From positions 620,001 through 684,000 of the forward strand of contig NZ_CABHMS010000002.1 in NCBI RefSeq assembly GCF_902167635.1: a stretch of 64,000 nt of DNA, read 5' to 3'. Positions 8,523 to 17,387 of the stretch are shown piece by piece. Source of the stretch: Chitinophaga vietnamensis. Its GTDB lineage: Bacteria > Bacteroidota > Bacteroidia > Chitinophagales > Chitinophagaceae. Below the pieces are notes generated by a model. The model saw nothing but the letters and a program-made list of their open reading frames with translations, had not been told where the DNA came from and made no database searches. A program made the position numbers and the translations under genes. The stretch's first letter is position 1; every line of letters starts with the position of its first letter.

Positions 8523-8534
8523 ATTCTGAACCTC

Positions 8535-9794
8535 ATGCCTTACTATAATGTTCATACCCATATCTTCACCATGAACAATGCGCCACGCCGTTTCCTGCAC
8601 CTCTACCTGCCGGATGCCGTGGCCGACCTGGTGGACAAGATCACCAATACTTCTTCCGGTACCGCCGTTGTGCAAAGGCTGCTGTCGTGGTTCGGCGGTA
8701 ATGGTGGCAAACGCTACGCCAGCTTCCTGCAGATCGGCAAAAGCAAAAATCAGCGCGAAGTATTTGAAGATCTCAAACAACGCTACGATGACGATACCCT
8801 CGCTTTCATCGCGCTCACCATGTTCATGGAAAAATGCGGCGCCGATACTTCTGGCTCCGGCTATGAAGGCCAGCTGGAAGAGATCATACAGGTGAAACGC
8901 GAATATCCCGATCGCCTCTTTGTTTTCATGGGCATCGATCCGCGCTGGAAACTTACCGGCCACGAGCTGCGCACTACCGTAGAATCTTATTTTGAAAGAA
9001 AGATCAACGTAACCGCCACCCGCTCGGTATATCCTTTCATCGGCCTCAAACTCTATCCCTGCATGGGTTTCTATCCTTTCGATGAAAGATTGAAAGAGAC
9101 CTTTGAATGGGCGCAGGATAATGGTGTGCCGATCATCAGCCATTGCAATTATCTCGGCGGTATTTACAATAATGATGAAAGTTATATCCAGTCGAGCCTC
9201 AACCCCGTAGATCCTTACAGCGGCAGCACTTACAGCGCGCCTAAATATATAAGCGATGCCAATCGTCTGAGCTGGATCATGGGCAAATACCGCTCTACCA
9301 ACAACATGCGCTCCTGCTCTTATTTTATGGAGCCGGCCAGTTATATCTCCATGCTGAAGAGCTTTGAAGAGCGCTTCGAAAAAATGCACCTGAAAGATGA
9401 CCTGAAGATGTGCCTGGCGCATTTCGGCGGTGGCAACGAGATACTCGCCAAACCTACCGATATACCTTACGGCGTAGCCGGTGTGAACTGGTACAACCAG
9501 GTGCAGGCCATGCTCACGCGCTTCCCACAGCTCTACACAGATGTATCTTACGCAATCTACGACAGCAAGATCTTCGATACCGTTTATGATGAGCTGAACA
9601 AACCATATGGCGACCGTATCCTTTTCGGCACTGATTTCTTCCTCACAGAAAGAGAGCAGCCGGAGAAGAGCACGTTCTCCAACTTCCGGAAATACGCTGC
9701 CGGCAAGCCTTTGACGAACCATAACAATGTAGACGCCTTTGATCAGATCGCGCAACATAATATAGAGCGCTTCCTGCAAAGCAAATATTTCTGA
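8535..9794 (+). CDS. Amidohydrolase-like TIM-barrel metal-dependent hydrolase (419 aa)
   Basis: Starts with the metal-binding NVHTHIF strand of the amidohydrolase superfamily, continues with the strand-5/6 motif ISHCNYLGG and CLAHFGGGNE, and ends with the catalytic aspartate strand ILFGTDFFL. This pattern fits the amidohydrolase_2 (PF04909) group of hydrolases or decarboxylases. No signal peptide is seen. The substrate is unknown. It lies 12 bp after the membrane protein gene, a pairing that could mean a membrane-associated enzyme. Confidence 0.85.
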   Translation: MPYYNVHTHIFTMNNAPRRFLHLYLPDAVADLVDKITNTSSGTAVVQRLLSWFGGNGGKRYASFLQIGKSKNQREVFEDLKQRYDDDTLAFIALTMFMEKCGADTSGSGYEGQLEEIIQVKREYPDRLFVFMGIDPRWKLTGHELRTTVESYFERKINVTATRSVYPFIGLKLYPCMGFYPFDERLKETFEWAQDNGVPIISHCNYLGGIYNNDESYIQSSLNPVDPYSGSTYSAPKYISDANRLSWIMGKYRSTNNMRSCSYFMEPASYISMLKSFEERFEKMHLKDDLKMCLAHFGGGNEILAKPTDIPYGVAGVNWYNQVQAMLTRFPQLYTDVSYAIYDSKIFDTVYDELNKPYGDRILFGTDFFLTEREQPEKSTFSNFRKYAAGKPLTNHNNVDAFDQIAQHNIERFLQSKYF

Positions 9795-9819
9795 AACATA
9801 CTGTTTAGCCGGGAATGAT

Positions 9820-9827
9820 TACATTTG
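9820..9827 (+). promoter_or_regulatory. Bacteroidetes -7 promoter element before pseudouridine synthase
   Basis: TACATTTG matches TAnnTTTG and lies 18 bp before the ATG at 9846. The -33 region holds only TTT (GTTTAG), so support is partial. Confidence 0.35.
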
Positions 9828-9845
9828 CCCGTCTAAACCAGATCC

Positions 9846-10448
9846 ATGGCCCACCGCTATTTTATTGTGCATAAGCCGTACCGGATGGTATCGCAGTTTG
9901 TAAGCCCCGACAAGGTGCGGCTGCTGGGCGATCTCGATTTTGATTTCCCCGAAGGGACGCATGCCGTGGGCCGGCTGGATAATCATTCCGAAGGCCTGCT
10001 GCTGTTAACAACCAACAAAAAAGTAACGCAGCTGTTATTCCAGGGCACGGCGCCGCATACACGAACTTATCTCGTAAAGGCCAAGCATGTGATCAAACCG
10101 GAGAGCGTGCAGCGCCTGCGCGATGGCATCGGCATCCCTGCCGGGCCGGGAGAGCTATACCATACAAAGCCTTGCCATGTAGAGGTGGTGCCCAGGCCCG
10201 AAGGATTGCAGCTGCGCGAGGCAGAGATAGAATACAGTTCTTATGAATGCACCTGGCTGAAGATCACACTTACCGAAGGGCGGTACCACCAGGTACGAAA
10301 AATGCTGGAAGCCATCCGCCACCGCTGCCTCCGGCTGATACGGTTGTCCATCGAATCCATTGAGCTGGGCGACCTGTTGCCGGGAGAGGTAAGGGAGATG
10401 CCGGAAGATATTTTCTTCCAACAATTGAAAATAGATGATTACCGTTGA
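9846..10448 (+). CDS. Pseudouridine synthase, RluE/RsuA family (200 aa)
   Basis: Converts a uridine of structured RNA, most likely 23S rRNA, to pseudouridine. The catalytic motif GRLDNHSEGLLLLT contains the essential Asp; the downstream ITLTEGRYHQVRKMLEAI and CLRLIRLSIESIELGDL motifs are characteristic of the RsuA/RluE/RluF group. There is no N-terminal S4 domain, and the length of 200 aa fits RluE rather than RluB or RsuA. A membrane protein gene follows after 9 bp. Confidence 0.92.
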   Translation: MAHRYFIVHKPYRMVSQFVSPDKVRLLGDLDFDFPEGTHAVGRLDNHSEGLLLLTTNKKVTQLLFQGTAPHTRTYLVKAKHVIKPESVQRLRDGIGIPAGPGELYHTKPCHVEVVPRPEGLQLREAEIEYSSYECTWLKITLTEGRYHQVRKMLEAIRHRCLRLIRLSIESIELGDLLPGEVREMPEDIFFQQLKIDDYR

Positions 10449-10457
10449 TGAGATGAT

Positions 10458-11753
10458 ATGATGAGACGATTTTTATCCGGTTTGTTGTGCTGCCTCCTGC
10501 TGATGAGCGGAGCAGCGCGGGCCACGGACGAAAGACTGGCCTCCACCCTCGATTCACTGCAAGCGCCCCAGCGGGAGCTGCTTTACCAGTATGCTACTTT
10601 ACGCCATTATGCACAGGCAGGAGATGCTGCGGCTTTTCTGCAACAGCACCGGCATGCGATGCCATCATTGCCAGACAGTGTGCTGGCGCAGCTTTCAGAA
10701 GAGCTGTTGCAAAACAGCCAGCTGGTATACGAAGTGAAGAAACCTTCGCGTATCCAGGCGCTGAGGGGCGTGTTCACCACTTCGCGATTGTTGCTGGGCC
10801 TTGCGGCGCTGGTGGCGGCATGGTCGCTCATTCACCTGTTATTACGTTACTGGGGCCGTATCCGCGAGGCGCTGATCCGCTGGTTTGCGCCCTTGTTCCG
10901 CATCCTTTTCTCACCTAGGCTGCTCACCTGGGAACTGCTGCTGCTGGGCCTCGCAGGCATCCTCTTTGGTTACCGTATAGCCGATACCGTTATACGCACC
11001 ATTGTGATACATACCGGCATCTATGTATGCTGGGCGCAGCTGGTAGCGCTGTTTACCGGCCGCTATATCATCAATCGTTACCTGCAAAAGATAGAAGACA
11101 CCTGGCGTGGCGGGCAGGCCCGGGAAATATTGCTGGAACTGAGTTTGCCGGCGCTCTTCACCACCGCAGCCATGGGCTGGGTGATGGCGCATTGTGCAGA
11201 CAGCTGGTACGGTTACGAGATCGTGGCGCCGGCTCTCATTGCCTTGTGCAGCCCTTTAATGATCTACCCGATATATACTTATGCAAGCCGGGTATTACTG
11301 CCGGTAACCAATACTTCCAGGGAAGATTACCGGCGCTTGTCGGCAACTACGCTCGTTGTTTTGCTGATGTGGATGGCACTGGTTTATGCGCCGGTATTGT
11401 TGCCTGCGCCGCTCACGGCCCTGAGCGTGGTGCTGGTATGTTTATTAGTGGTATTGTCGCTGGACAAGATCAGCAATGGCCCGCGTTGGGTATATATTTA
11501 CATACAGGCGTTTACGTTAGCCTGGCTGGCAGCCTGTATGCTGGCGGGTACGCAGCTGGGGCTTTCCCTGTTGAGCCGCATAGCGCTTGGCGGCCTGGTG
11601 ATCTATATCATTTGCAAATACTGGGAAGTGCCGGTATTGTTCGGATGGAGCTGGCGGAACCGGAAGAGCTGGGGCACGCTCGGCATGGCCCTGCTCCTCT
11701 GGCTCATCGCTGCTATCATACGCTGGAAGCCCGAATGGTTTGTGCTTTTTTAA
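10458..11753 (+). CDS. Uncharacterised polytopic membrane protein (431 aa)
   Basis: Not recognised. A signal peptide (residues 1-23) leads to a periplasmic helical region of about 80 residues, then about nine or ten membrane segments from residue 110 to the C-terminus. The arrangement recalls mechanosensitive-channel-like proteins that have a periplasmic N-terminal domain, but the conserved MscS beta domain is missing. The last 38 bp overlap, in antisense, the 3' end of the alkaline phosphatase gene. Confidence 0.75.
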   Translation: MMRRFLSGLLCCLLLMSGAARATDERLASTLDSLQAPQRELLYQYATLRHYAQAGDAAAFLQQHRHAMPSLPDSVLAQLSEELLQNSQLVYEVKKPSRIQALRGVFTTSRLLLGLAALVAAWSLIHLLLRYWGRIREALIRWFAPLFRILFSPRLLTWELLLLGLAGILFGYRIADTVIRTIVIHTGIYVCWAQLVALFTGRYIINRYLQKIEDTWRGGQAREILLELSLPALFTTAAMGWVMAHCADSWYGYEIVAPALIALCSPLMIYPIYTYASRVLLPVTNTSREDYRRLSATTLVVLLMWMALVYAPVLLPAPLTALSVVLVCLLVVLSLDKISNGPRWVYIYIQAFTLAWLAACMLAGTQLGLSLLSRIALGGLVIYIICKYWEVPVLFGWSWRNRKSWGTLGMALLLWLIAAIIRWKPEWFVLF

Positions 11754-13158
11754 GCGCATCGGCTTGCAGGCCGCTGGCTTCGAGCATCAGGTAATGGAGG
11801 TCGGTGTTCTTCACAAAGGGGCGTAGCAATTCGCTGCCGGGGCCTGTCATGGCCAGTTCTACAAAGTCGGCCGTATGCTCCATGCCGCCCCAGTTAATAG
11901 ACGTATAGCCGGCTTGTATCATGGCCAATTCGCGGAAAGGCAGCTTGTGCGGGTTGTACAGGCCTTCTTCACTGAGGTTGGCATAATTTTTCAGCAGGCT
12001 GGCGGCTTCAGCGTCGCTGATGGCAATGCCCTGTGCATAGTGGATGCGCTCTATCACGGCTGCCGGCGACTGGCTTTTATTAATACCTTTCAATATCCAT
12101 TCATTCGTATAGCGATAGTGTTGCACCTGGTCGAAACGGTCATTGGCCTTATCGTTGTAATACAGGCCAGGATTGGCATTACCGTGATCGGTGGTGATGA
12201 TCACCAGCGTCTGTTGATCTTCTTCCGCAAATTTCAGGGCTACGCCGATGGCATCGTCGAAGGCGAGCTGGTCGTACAGGAGTGCGCCGGCATCGTTGCT
12301 ATGGGCCGCCCAGTCTACCTTTCCGCCTTCTACCTGCATCACGAAACCATTTTTATTTTGCTTTAGCTGCTGGATGGCGCATTGCGTCATTTCAGCGAGG
12401 GTGGGCACCTGTTGTTGCTGGGCTTTTTCCTGGTTGCGGTCCAGCGAAAAGGGAAGGCCATCATCGTGGAATACGCCGAGGATGGGGCGGGTATGTTGTG
12501 CCGGTAATTGCAGCATCTCGCTGCGGGATTGCACTACCGTGTAACCCGCGTCTGTATAGCTTTTGAAGAGATCGGTCTTGTCTTTCCGGGTGCTGGCGCT
12601 GAAATATTCGGCGCCGCCGCCCATCATCACATCAAAGCGTAAAGGAAGGTATTGGGTGGCTATTTCGGCCATATCGCCGCGGTGGCTGTTGTTGATGCAG
12701 AAGCCGGCCGGTGTGGCATGTGTGATAGGAACGGTGGTGACGCAGCCGGTGGCTTTTCCGGCGGCTTTGAATTGTTGGAGGATAGGAGTATGGGAGATGC
12801 CATCAGGGCCAACATTCAGGCTGCCATTGTTCACCCGGTGGCCGCCGCCCCATGCAGAGCTGGCCGCCGCCGAATCGGTTACCAGCGAGCTGGCGGAGGC
12901 GGTATCCATCAGGGCGCGCACGGCGCGTTGCTGTTCATACAATTGCAGCCAGTGGCTTTGTCTGCCTTCCATGCGGCGGCGCAGGAGGCTGGCCATGCTC
13001 AGGGTGCCGTTGCTCATGCCATCGCTCACCATAAAAATGATGTTCTTTGCCACCTGCCCTTTTTTCACAGCCGGAGCTGCGAGGCCGCGCAGCGGCGCTG
13101 CCAGCGTAGTGCCGAGCAAGCCTAATGAAGTGTTCCGGAAAAATTCTCTTCTTCTCAT
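11716..13158 (-). CDS. Alkaline phosphatase, Tat-exported (480 aa)
   Basis: Metal-dependent phosphomonoesterase of the PhoA superfamily. Visible motifs: first metal aspartate in IIFMVSDGMSNG, nucleophile serine in VTDSAAASSAWG, metal ligands in EGGKVDWAAHSNDAG and ITTDHGNANPG. The start at 13158 gives a twin-arginine-like signal (MRRREFFRNTSLGLLG); an upstream ATG at 13197 would begin within the neighbouring inverted repeat and is unlikely. The 3' end overlaps the convergent membrane protein gene by 38 bp, which is odd for conserved genes. No Pho box is visible. Confidence 0.92.
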   Translation of the reverse strand: MRRREFFRNTSLGLLGTTLAAPLRGLAAPAVKKGQVAKNIIFMVSDGMSNGTLSMASLLRRRMEGRQSHWLQLYEQQRAVRALMDTASASSLVTDSAAASSAWGGGHRVNNGSLNVGPDGISHTPILQQFKAAGKATGCVTTVPITHATPAGFCINNSHRGDMAEIATQYLPLRFDVMMGGGAEYFSASTRKDKTDLFKSYTDAGYTVVQSRSEMLQLPAQHTRPILGVFHDDGLPFSLDRNQEKAQQQQVPTLAEMTQCAIQQLKQNKNGFVMQVEGGKVDWAAHSNDAGALLYDQLAFDDAIGVALKFAEEDQQTLVIITTDHGNANPGLYYNDKANDRFDQVQHYRYTNEWILKGINKSQSPAAVIERIHYAQGIAISDAEAASLLKNYANLSEEGLYNPHKLPFRELAMIQAGYTSINWGGMEHTADFVELAMTGPGSELLRPFVKNTDLHYLMLEASGLQADALKKAQTIRASSV

Positions 13159-13186
13159 AATAATGTTTTCGTTTCGACGGAGTTTT

Positions 13187-13346
13187 TTTTCACGCAAAGA
13201 CGCAGAGGAGCAAAGGATCGAAGCGGATTTTAAGCTCGCAGAGGACCGAAGGCCAAAATAAAATATTTATTTATCACATCATCTTCCCGCTCTGCGAGCT
13301 TAAAATACGCTTCGATCCTTTGCTCCTCTGCGTCTTTGCGTGAAAA
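13187..13346. repeat. Long inverted repeat (57-bp arms), divergent intergenic region
   Basis: Arms 13187-13243 and 13290-13346 match with a single mismatch and an unpaired centre of 46 nt. The arm begins TTTTCACGCAAAGACGCAGA, a different module from the GGATTT hairpins but related to the one at 36592-36779. It is the only member of the family placed upstream of two divergent genes (alkaline phosphatase and lgt). Confidence 0.92.
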
Positions 13347-13393
13347 CCCTCCACTCGCTTTCATCCAACGAAACTAGCAAAAAGAAAATTAAA

Positions 13394-13432
13394 TGCAACA
13401 AAGTTGCAAATTAATTTATTGTTATACCTTTG
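13394..13432 (+). promoter_or_regulatory. lgt-CobW promoter with TGCAAC-N3-GTTGCA box
   Basis: The palindrome TGCAACAAAGTTGCA (13394-13408) contains the -33 TTG (13404-13406); 18 nt further lies TACCTTTG (13425-13432), a TAnnTTTG -7 element. The box therefore sits where a repressor would block RNA polymerase. The same box occurs at 38122-38136. A CobW-family metal chaperone in the operon suggests a zinc regulator of the Fur family (inference). Confidence 0.65.
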
Positions 13433-13448
13433 GCCGATGACAACGGGA

Positions 13449-14306
13449 ATGATCTACTGGAATATTTCGCCGGAAATTTTTCGTATCGGCGGCTTTGCCT
13501 TGCGCTACTATAGCCTGTGCTTCATGCTGGCATTCGGCAGCAGCTATGTGCTGTTGTCGTATATCCTTGCCCGTGAGGGAAGGCCGAAAACCTTGCTGGA
13601 CAGACTATTGATCTATGTAGTGGCAGGCACTTTGCTGGGCGCCAGGTTGGGGCATTGCTTCTTTTATGAATGGAGTTATTTCCGGCGCCACCTCCTGGAG
13701 ATCATCCTGCCTTTCCGTTGGGAGCAGGGGCATATCGAGTGGACGGGCCTGCAGGGGTTGGCGAGCCATGGCGGCGCTATCGGCATATTGGCGGCGGTGC
13801 TTTTGTTCAGCTGGCGTTATCATACCGGCCGCATCTGGCTGCTGGACCGCCTTTCCATCGCGATACCGCTGGCAGGTTGTTTTGTGCGCATCGGGAATTT
13901 CTTCAACTCCGAGATCGTAGGATTGCCTTCCAACCTGCCTTGGGCCGTGGTATTTGTGCGCAAGGACCTGGTGCCGAGGCATCCCGCACAGCTGTACGAA
14001 GCGCTGGCCTATCTCCTCATCTTCCTGCTGCTCTTCTGCTGGTACCAGCGCGGCCTGGCTTTCCGCAGGCCGGGCGCCTTGTTCGGATGGTTGCTGGTGC
14101 TGGTTTTCGACGCACGATTCTTCATAGAATTCGTGAAAGAGAACCAGGAAGCATTTGAAAACGGCCGGCTCCTCAACATGGGGCAGCTCCTGAGTTTGCC
14201 CCTGATCGCGGCGGGCATCTTCTTTTTGTTCTATAAAAATAAAAATCATGGGAAAAGTGCAACCAATACGGGTATACCTGCTCACCGGTTTCCTGGGCGC
14301 GGGTAA
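13449..14306 (+). CDS. lgt: Prolipoprotein diacylglyceryl transferase (285 aa)
   Basis: Transfers diacylglycerol from phosphatidylglycerol to the lipobox cysteine of prolipoproteins at the inner membrane. Seven membrane segments and the Lgt signature (VRIGNFFNSEIVGLPSNLPW) are visible, together with the LGARLGHCFFYEW motif. Start choice: ATG 13437 would coincide with the expected transcription start, so ATG 13449 is preferred; 13404 is excluded because it lies inside the operator. The 3' end overlaps the CobW-family gene by 59 bp in another frame, and the last 19 or so residues (from GKSATNT) come from this overlap. Confidence 0.92.
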   Translation: MIYWNISPEIFRIGGFALRYYSLCFMLAFGSSYVLLSYILAREGRPKTLLDRLLIYVVAGTLLGARLGHCFFYEWSYFRRHLLEIILPFRWEQGHIEWTGLQGLASHGGAIGILAAVLLFSWRYHTGRIWLLDRLSIAIPLAGCFVRIGNFFNSEIVGLPSNLPWAVVFVRKDLVPRHPAQLYEALAYLLIFLLLFCWYQRGLAFRRPGALFGWLLVLVFDARFFIEFVKENQEAFENGRLLNMGQLLSLPLIAAGIFFLFYKNKNHGKSATNTGIPAHRFPGRG

Positions 14307-15195
14307 AACCACCGTGCTGAACCGGCTCCTGCAACTGTTCCGGCAGGAGCGTAATATTGTGATCGAAAATGAATTCGGGAAAGTGAACATCGACACTTCG
14401 CTGGTGAGTGAAAAGCTCGATCGCATGTACGAACTTACCAGCGGCTGCATCTGTTGCTCGCTGGATCAGGAGTTGTTTGATGTGCTGAACGACGTACTGC
14501 TATTGGAACAGCGGCCGCATAACCTTTTCATTGAAACGACCGGCATCGCCGATGCAGGCAGCATTGTAGGCATGTTCCACCTGCCCGATGTGAAAAAACA
14601 TTTTGAACTGGTGAAAACGATTGCCATCGCCGATGCGGAAAACGTGATCCGTCGCCTGGAACAGGTAGAAGAAACCGGCAAGCAGTTGGTGGCGGCTGAT
14701 CTCATCGTGATCAATAAGATCCATCAGTTAACAGTGCCGGAATTGGTTGTGCTGCAACAACAATTACAACAGATCAATCCATTGGCGCTGATCACTACAT
14801 CAAGAGAAGGGGAGATCAGCCTGCGCGACCTCCAGGCGCCGAATGCCGCCATCAGCAAGCCTTCCTTTGCCTTCAGGGGCGTGCAACAGCACAAGTTGAA
14901 CACGGTGTTGTTTGAATCTGCTGAAGCATTTGATCTCAACCGCCTGCTCTTCGTGCTCGACTTCCATTTCAGCGTATATCCGGACCAGTTATACCGCATC
15001 AAGGGCTATGTGCGCATTGCAGGCAGTGAAGGGCGTTTCCTGGTGCAATCCACCGGCAAATACCTCAACATCGTGCCTGCGGGCGAATGGGACGGTCCGC
15101 CGGCCTCTGTACTGGTATTCATCGGGCGCGGGCTGAAAACGCCTGCCATACAGCGTATCCTCACGCCGGCATTGCAGACGGGCTCCCTGGCCTGA
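14248..15195 (+). CDS. CobW/COG0523-family GTPase, putative metal chaperone (315 aa)
   Basis: Walker A motif G14-FLGAGKTT22, the family's metal site C67-I-C69-C70 (SGCICCSLDQ), VIETTGIADAG switch region, NKIH (NKxD-like) base-recognition motif, and the C-terminal CobW_C domain (RIKGYVRIAG). COG0523 proteins insert zinc, cobalt or other metals into client proteins, and many are induced by zinc shortage. Overlaps lgt by 59 bp, so translation is probably coupled. The TGCAAC-N3-GTTGCA box upstream of the operon would fit metal control (inference). Confidence 0.9.
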   Translation: MGKVQPIRVYLLTGFLGAGKTTVLNRLLQLFRQERNIVIENEFGKVNIDTSLVSEKLDRMYELTSGCICCSLDQELFDVLNDVLLLEQRPHNLFIETTGIADAGSIVGMFHLPDVKKHFELVKTIAIADAENVIRRLEQVEETGKQLVAADLIVINKIHQLTVPELVVLQQQLQQINPLALITTSREGEISLRDLQAPNAAISKPSFAFRGVQQHKLNTVLFESAEAFDLNRLLFVLDFHFSVYPDQLYRIKGYVRIAGSEGRFLVQSTGKYLNIVPAGEWDGPPASVLVFIGRGLKTPAIQRILTPALQTGSLA

Positions 15196-15248
15196 TGCGC
15201 CGCTGCCACGATTTTCCTATCTTTACGGACAATCGTTGCCCGATCATC

Positions 15249-16682
15249 ATGAATCCGTCTATCCGACTTTCCGAACTCACCAACAGGATACAGCAGGCGC
15301 TGAACAGTGCGTTTGCCGGGCAAACCTATTGGGTACTGGCGGATATCACCAGCCATAATTTCTATCAGCAAAAAGGCTATCACTATTTTGACCTGGTAGA
15401 GAAGGAAGCACATTCCACCCATATCATTGCCAAGGTAGCTGCAGCGGCCTGGGGCACAGGCGCACAGCGCATCCGCGAGTTTGAAACCATAACAGGGCAG
15501 CAGTTCCGCAACGATATCCATGTACTGGTAAAAGTATCCGTGAGTTATCACCAGGTGCATGGCTTGCAGGTGTCTTTGCTGGATATAGATACCAGCTATA
15601 CCATCGGGCAGCTGGAACAGCAGAAGCAGCAGGTATTACAGCGCCTCTTGCTGGAAAATCCTGACCATATCCGCAAGGTGGGCGACCGCTTCATTACCCG
15701 TAACAATCAACTGCCTTTGCCCGTCGTGATACAACGCATTGCAGTGGTGAGTTCCGGCAATTCCGCCGGCTACCAGGATTTCAGGCATACCCTGGATCAT
15801 AACGGTTTCGGCTATACGTTTATAATAGACCCCTATTTTACCGTAGTACAGGGAGAAGCCAACGCCGACCTGGTACAGCAGCGGATGGTGGATGTATATA
15901 GCTCCGGCAAACCTTACGATGTAGTGGTGATCATCCGCGGCGGCGGCGCCCAAACAGATTTCCTTTTGTTCGACACCTACCAGTTAGGCAGGGTGGTAGC
16001 GCGTTTCCCGATACCGGTGATCACGGGCATCGGTCACCAGAAGAATGAGACCGTGGCCGATATGATGGCGCACACGCCTACTAAAACGCCTACCAAGGCG
16101 GCGGAGCTGATCATTGCGCATAACAAGTTGTTTGAAGACGGCATCCAGCATTTGCAGCGGGATATCCTGATCCGTTCGCAACAGTTGCTGGCAACCCACA
16201 ACAAGGCCCTCACGGCATTGCACAGCGTGGTGGTGAACCAGTCGCGCACCTTGCTGGCAGCGCATAAAGAAAACCTGCTCCAGCATCGCCATGTGCTGCG
16301 TCAGCATGCGCAGCAGCTGCTGTTCGGGCAACGGCAGCAGCTGTCGGAGCTGTCGGCCGCCATCGCGGCCAAACCCCGGCTGATAGTATCTAACAAATTG
16401 AATAATCTTTCGAATATAGTGGCCAATATCCGGTCTTTCAGCCGCAACCTGCTACAACACCGGCAGGCGGCTTTGCAACAGCAGGAAACACTGTTCCGGG
16501 TGATGAGCCCCGATAACATCCTGCGGCGCGGCTTTGCGATCGTATATCACGATCACCATATCGTGAACGATGCCAGCGGCATCAATGCCGGCAGCCATAT
16601 CCGCGTGGAATTGCAAGACGCTTCACTGGAAGCCTCCGTTACTTCAAAAACAAATCACGATGAGCGAAGAACTGACATATGA
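15249..16682 (+). CDS. xseA: Exodeoxyribonuclease VII large subunit (477 aa)
   Basis: Catalytic subunit of exonuclease VII, which degrades single-stranded DNA into oligonucleotides. N-terminal OB-fold domain (about 1-105) with the YFDLVEKEA strand, then the catalytic core containing VIIRGGGAQTDFLLFD and IPVITGIGHQKNETVADMMAHTPTKTPTKAAE, followed by a long coiled-coil and a C-terminal FAIVYHD strand. The ATG at 15249 is chosen because the frame upstream to 15087 is shadow sequence of the CobW-family gene. The next gene, xseB, overlaps by 23 bp. Confidence 0.95.
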   Translation: MNPSIRLSELTNRIQQALNSAFAGQTYWVLADITSHNFYQQKGYHYFDLVEKEAHSTHIIAKVAAAAWGTGAQRIREFETITGQQFRNDIHVLVKVSVSYHQVHGLQVSLLDIDTSYTIGQLEQQKQQVLQRLLLENPDHIRKVGDRFITRNNQLPLPVVIQRIAVVSSGNSAGYQDFRHTLDHNGFGYTFIIDPYFTVVQGEANADLVQQRMVDVYSSGKPYDVVVIIRGGGAQTDFLLFDTYQLGRVVARFPIPVITGIGHQKNETVADMMAHTPTKTPTKAAELIIAHNKLFEDGIQHLQRDILIRSQQLLATHNKALTALHSVVVNQSRTLLAAHKENLLQHRHVLRQHAQQLLFGQRQQLSELSAAIAAKPRLIVSNKLNNLSNIVANIRSFSRNLLQHRQAALQQQETLFRVMSPDNILRRGFAIVYHDHHIVNDASGINAGSHIRVELQDASLEASVTSKTNHDERRTDI

Positions 16683-16860
16683 ATCGGCCTATAATGAACT
16701 ACAGGAGATAGCCGCCGAAATCGAGAATGAATCCGTATCTGTAGACCTGCTCGCGCAGAAAGTGAAACGCGCCGCCATACTCATTGAGTTCTGCCAGCAG
16801 AAACTACGCGCCACCGAAACCGAAGTAAGCAACATCATCCGGCAGATGGAGAAAATTTAG
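16660..16860 (+). CDS. xseB: Exodeoxyribonuclease VII small subunit (66 aa)
   Basis: Small helical partner of XseA; the sequence LTYESAYNELQEIAAEIENE and the following VKRAAILIEFCQQKLRATE are the standard two-helix pattern. ATG at 16660 overlaps the xseA end by 23 bp, giving translational coupling. The last codons, AAA ATT TAG, belong to the 15-bp edge AAAATTTAGGGATTT that is also present at both ends of the hairpin at 17379-17494, so this gene's stop is supplied by the repeat. Confidence 0.93.
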   Translation: MSEELTYESAYNELQEIAAEIENESVSVDLLAQKVKRAAILIEFCQQKLRATETEVSNIIRQMEKI

Positions 16861-16969
16861 GGATTTACGGATTTCTTGATTTAGGGATTTCTTGATTTGG
16901 AGGGAGGCTGAATTTCCTTCTAAATCAATAAATTCGTAAATCAATAAATCTGTAAATCCGTAAATCCCC
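16853..16969. repeat. Degenerate inverted repeat of GGATTT(N)TTGATTT units
   Basis: Starts with AAAATTTAGGGATTT, which contains the xseB stop codon, and ends one base before the ATG of the next gene. Both arms are tandem arrays of a roughly 16-bp unit (GGATTTCTTGATTTAG on one side, its reverse complement on the other), paired imperfectly. It is the only family member between two genes of the same direction. Confidence 0.8.
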
Positions 16970-16970
16970 A

Positions 16971-17387
16971 ATGAAACCTTATACTTTACTGTGGCTGGCA
17001 GCCATTCCGGTGGCCATTCTGTTCTGGATATTTGTACCGGATACGGTTGATATCCATCTTTCCGATACGTATTACGTTACCGAACGCGGGCTGGTGCTGG
17101 CGGCACTATTGCTGTACCTGCTGCTATTCTGGTGTCTATACCGCCTTACCAGAAACTGGTTGTGGTCTAACTCACTGTCATGGATACACGTAGTGGCAAC
17201 GGTTATTGCATGTTTCACATTTACTATTGCTATTACGGGATGGAACAATGAACCGCCACGCAGCTATGTGAATGTAAACGCTGATACAGTGTTACTTACT
17301 ATCCGTGGAATCGTTTTCTCGCTGTTAATCCTCGCCCAGCTGCTGTTTCCTGTTAATCTGTTGCTGGGAATAATGAGGAAAATTTAG
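16971..17387 (+). CDS. Uncharacterised four-helix membrane protein (138 aa)
   Basis: About four membrane segments (residues 5-25, 41-58, 72-90, 112-132). The short motif DIHLSDTYYV resembles the conserved 'DIHLHDTYYVVAHFH' loop of cytochrome c oxidase subunit I, but the heme-ligand histidines are missing, so this is not a terminal oxidase. The function is unknown. Its ATG follows directly on the inverted repeat, and its last codons AAA ATT TAG are part of the next repeat. Confidence 0.75.
   Translation: MKPYTLLWLAAIPVAILFWIFVPDTVDIHLSDTYYVTERGLVLAALLLYLLLFWCLYRLTRNWLWSNSLSWIHVVATVIACFTFTIAITGWNNEPPRSYVNVNADTVLLTIRGIVFSLLILAQLLFPVNLLLGIMRKI

Noticed and set aside
12563-13261. Plus-strand frame of 232 codons opposite alkaline phosphatase
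   Set aside because: No recognisable protein features, and the minus-strand gene has all catalytic motifs.
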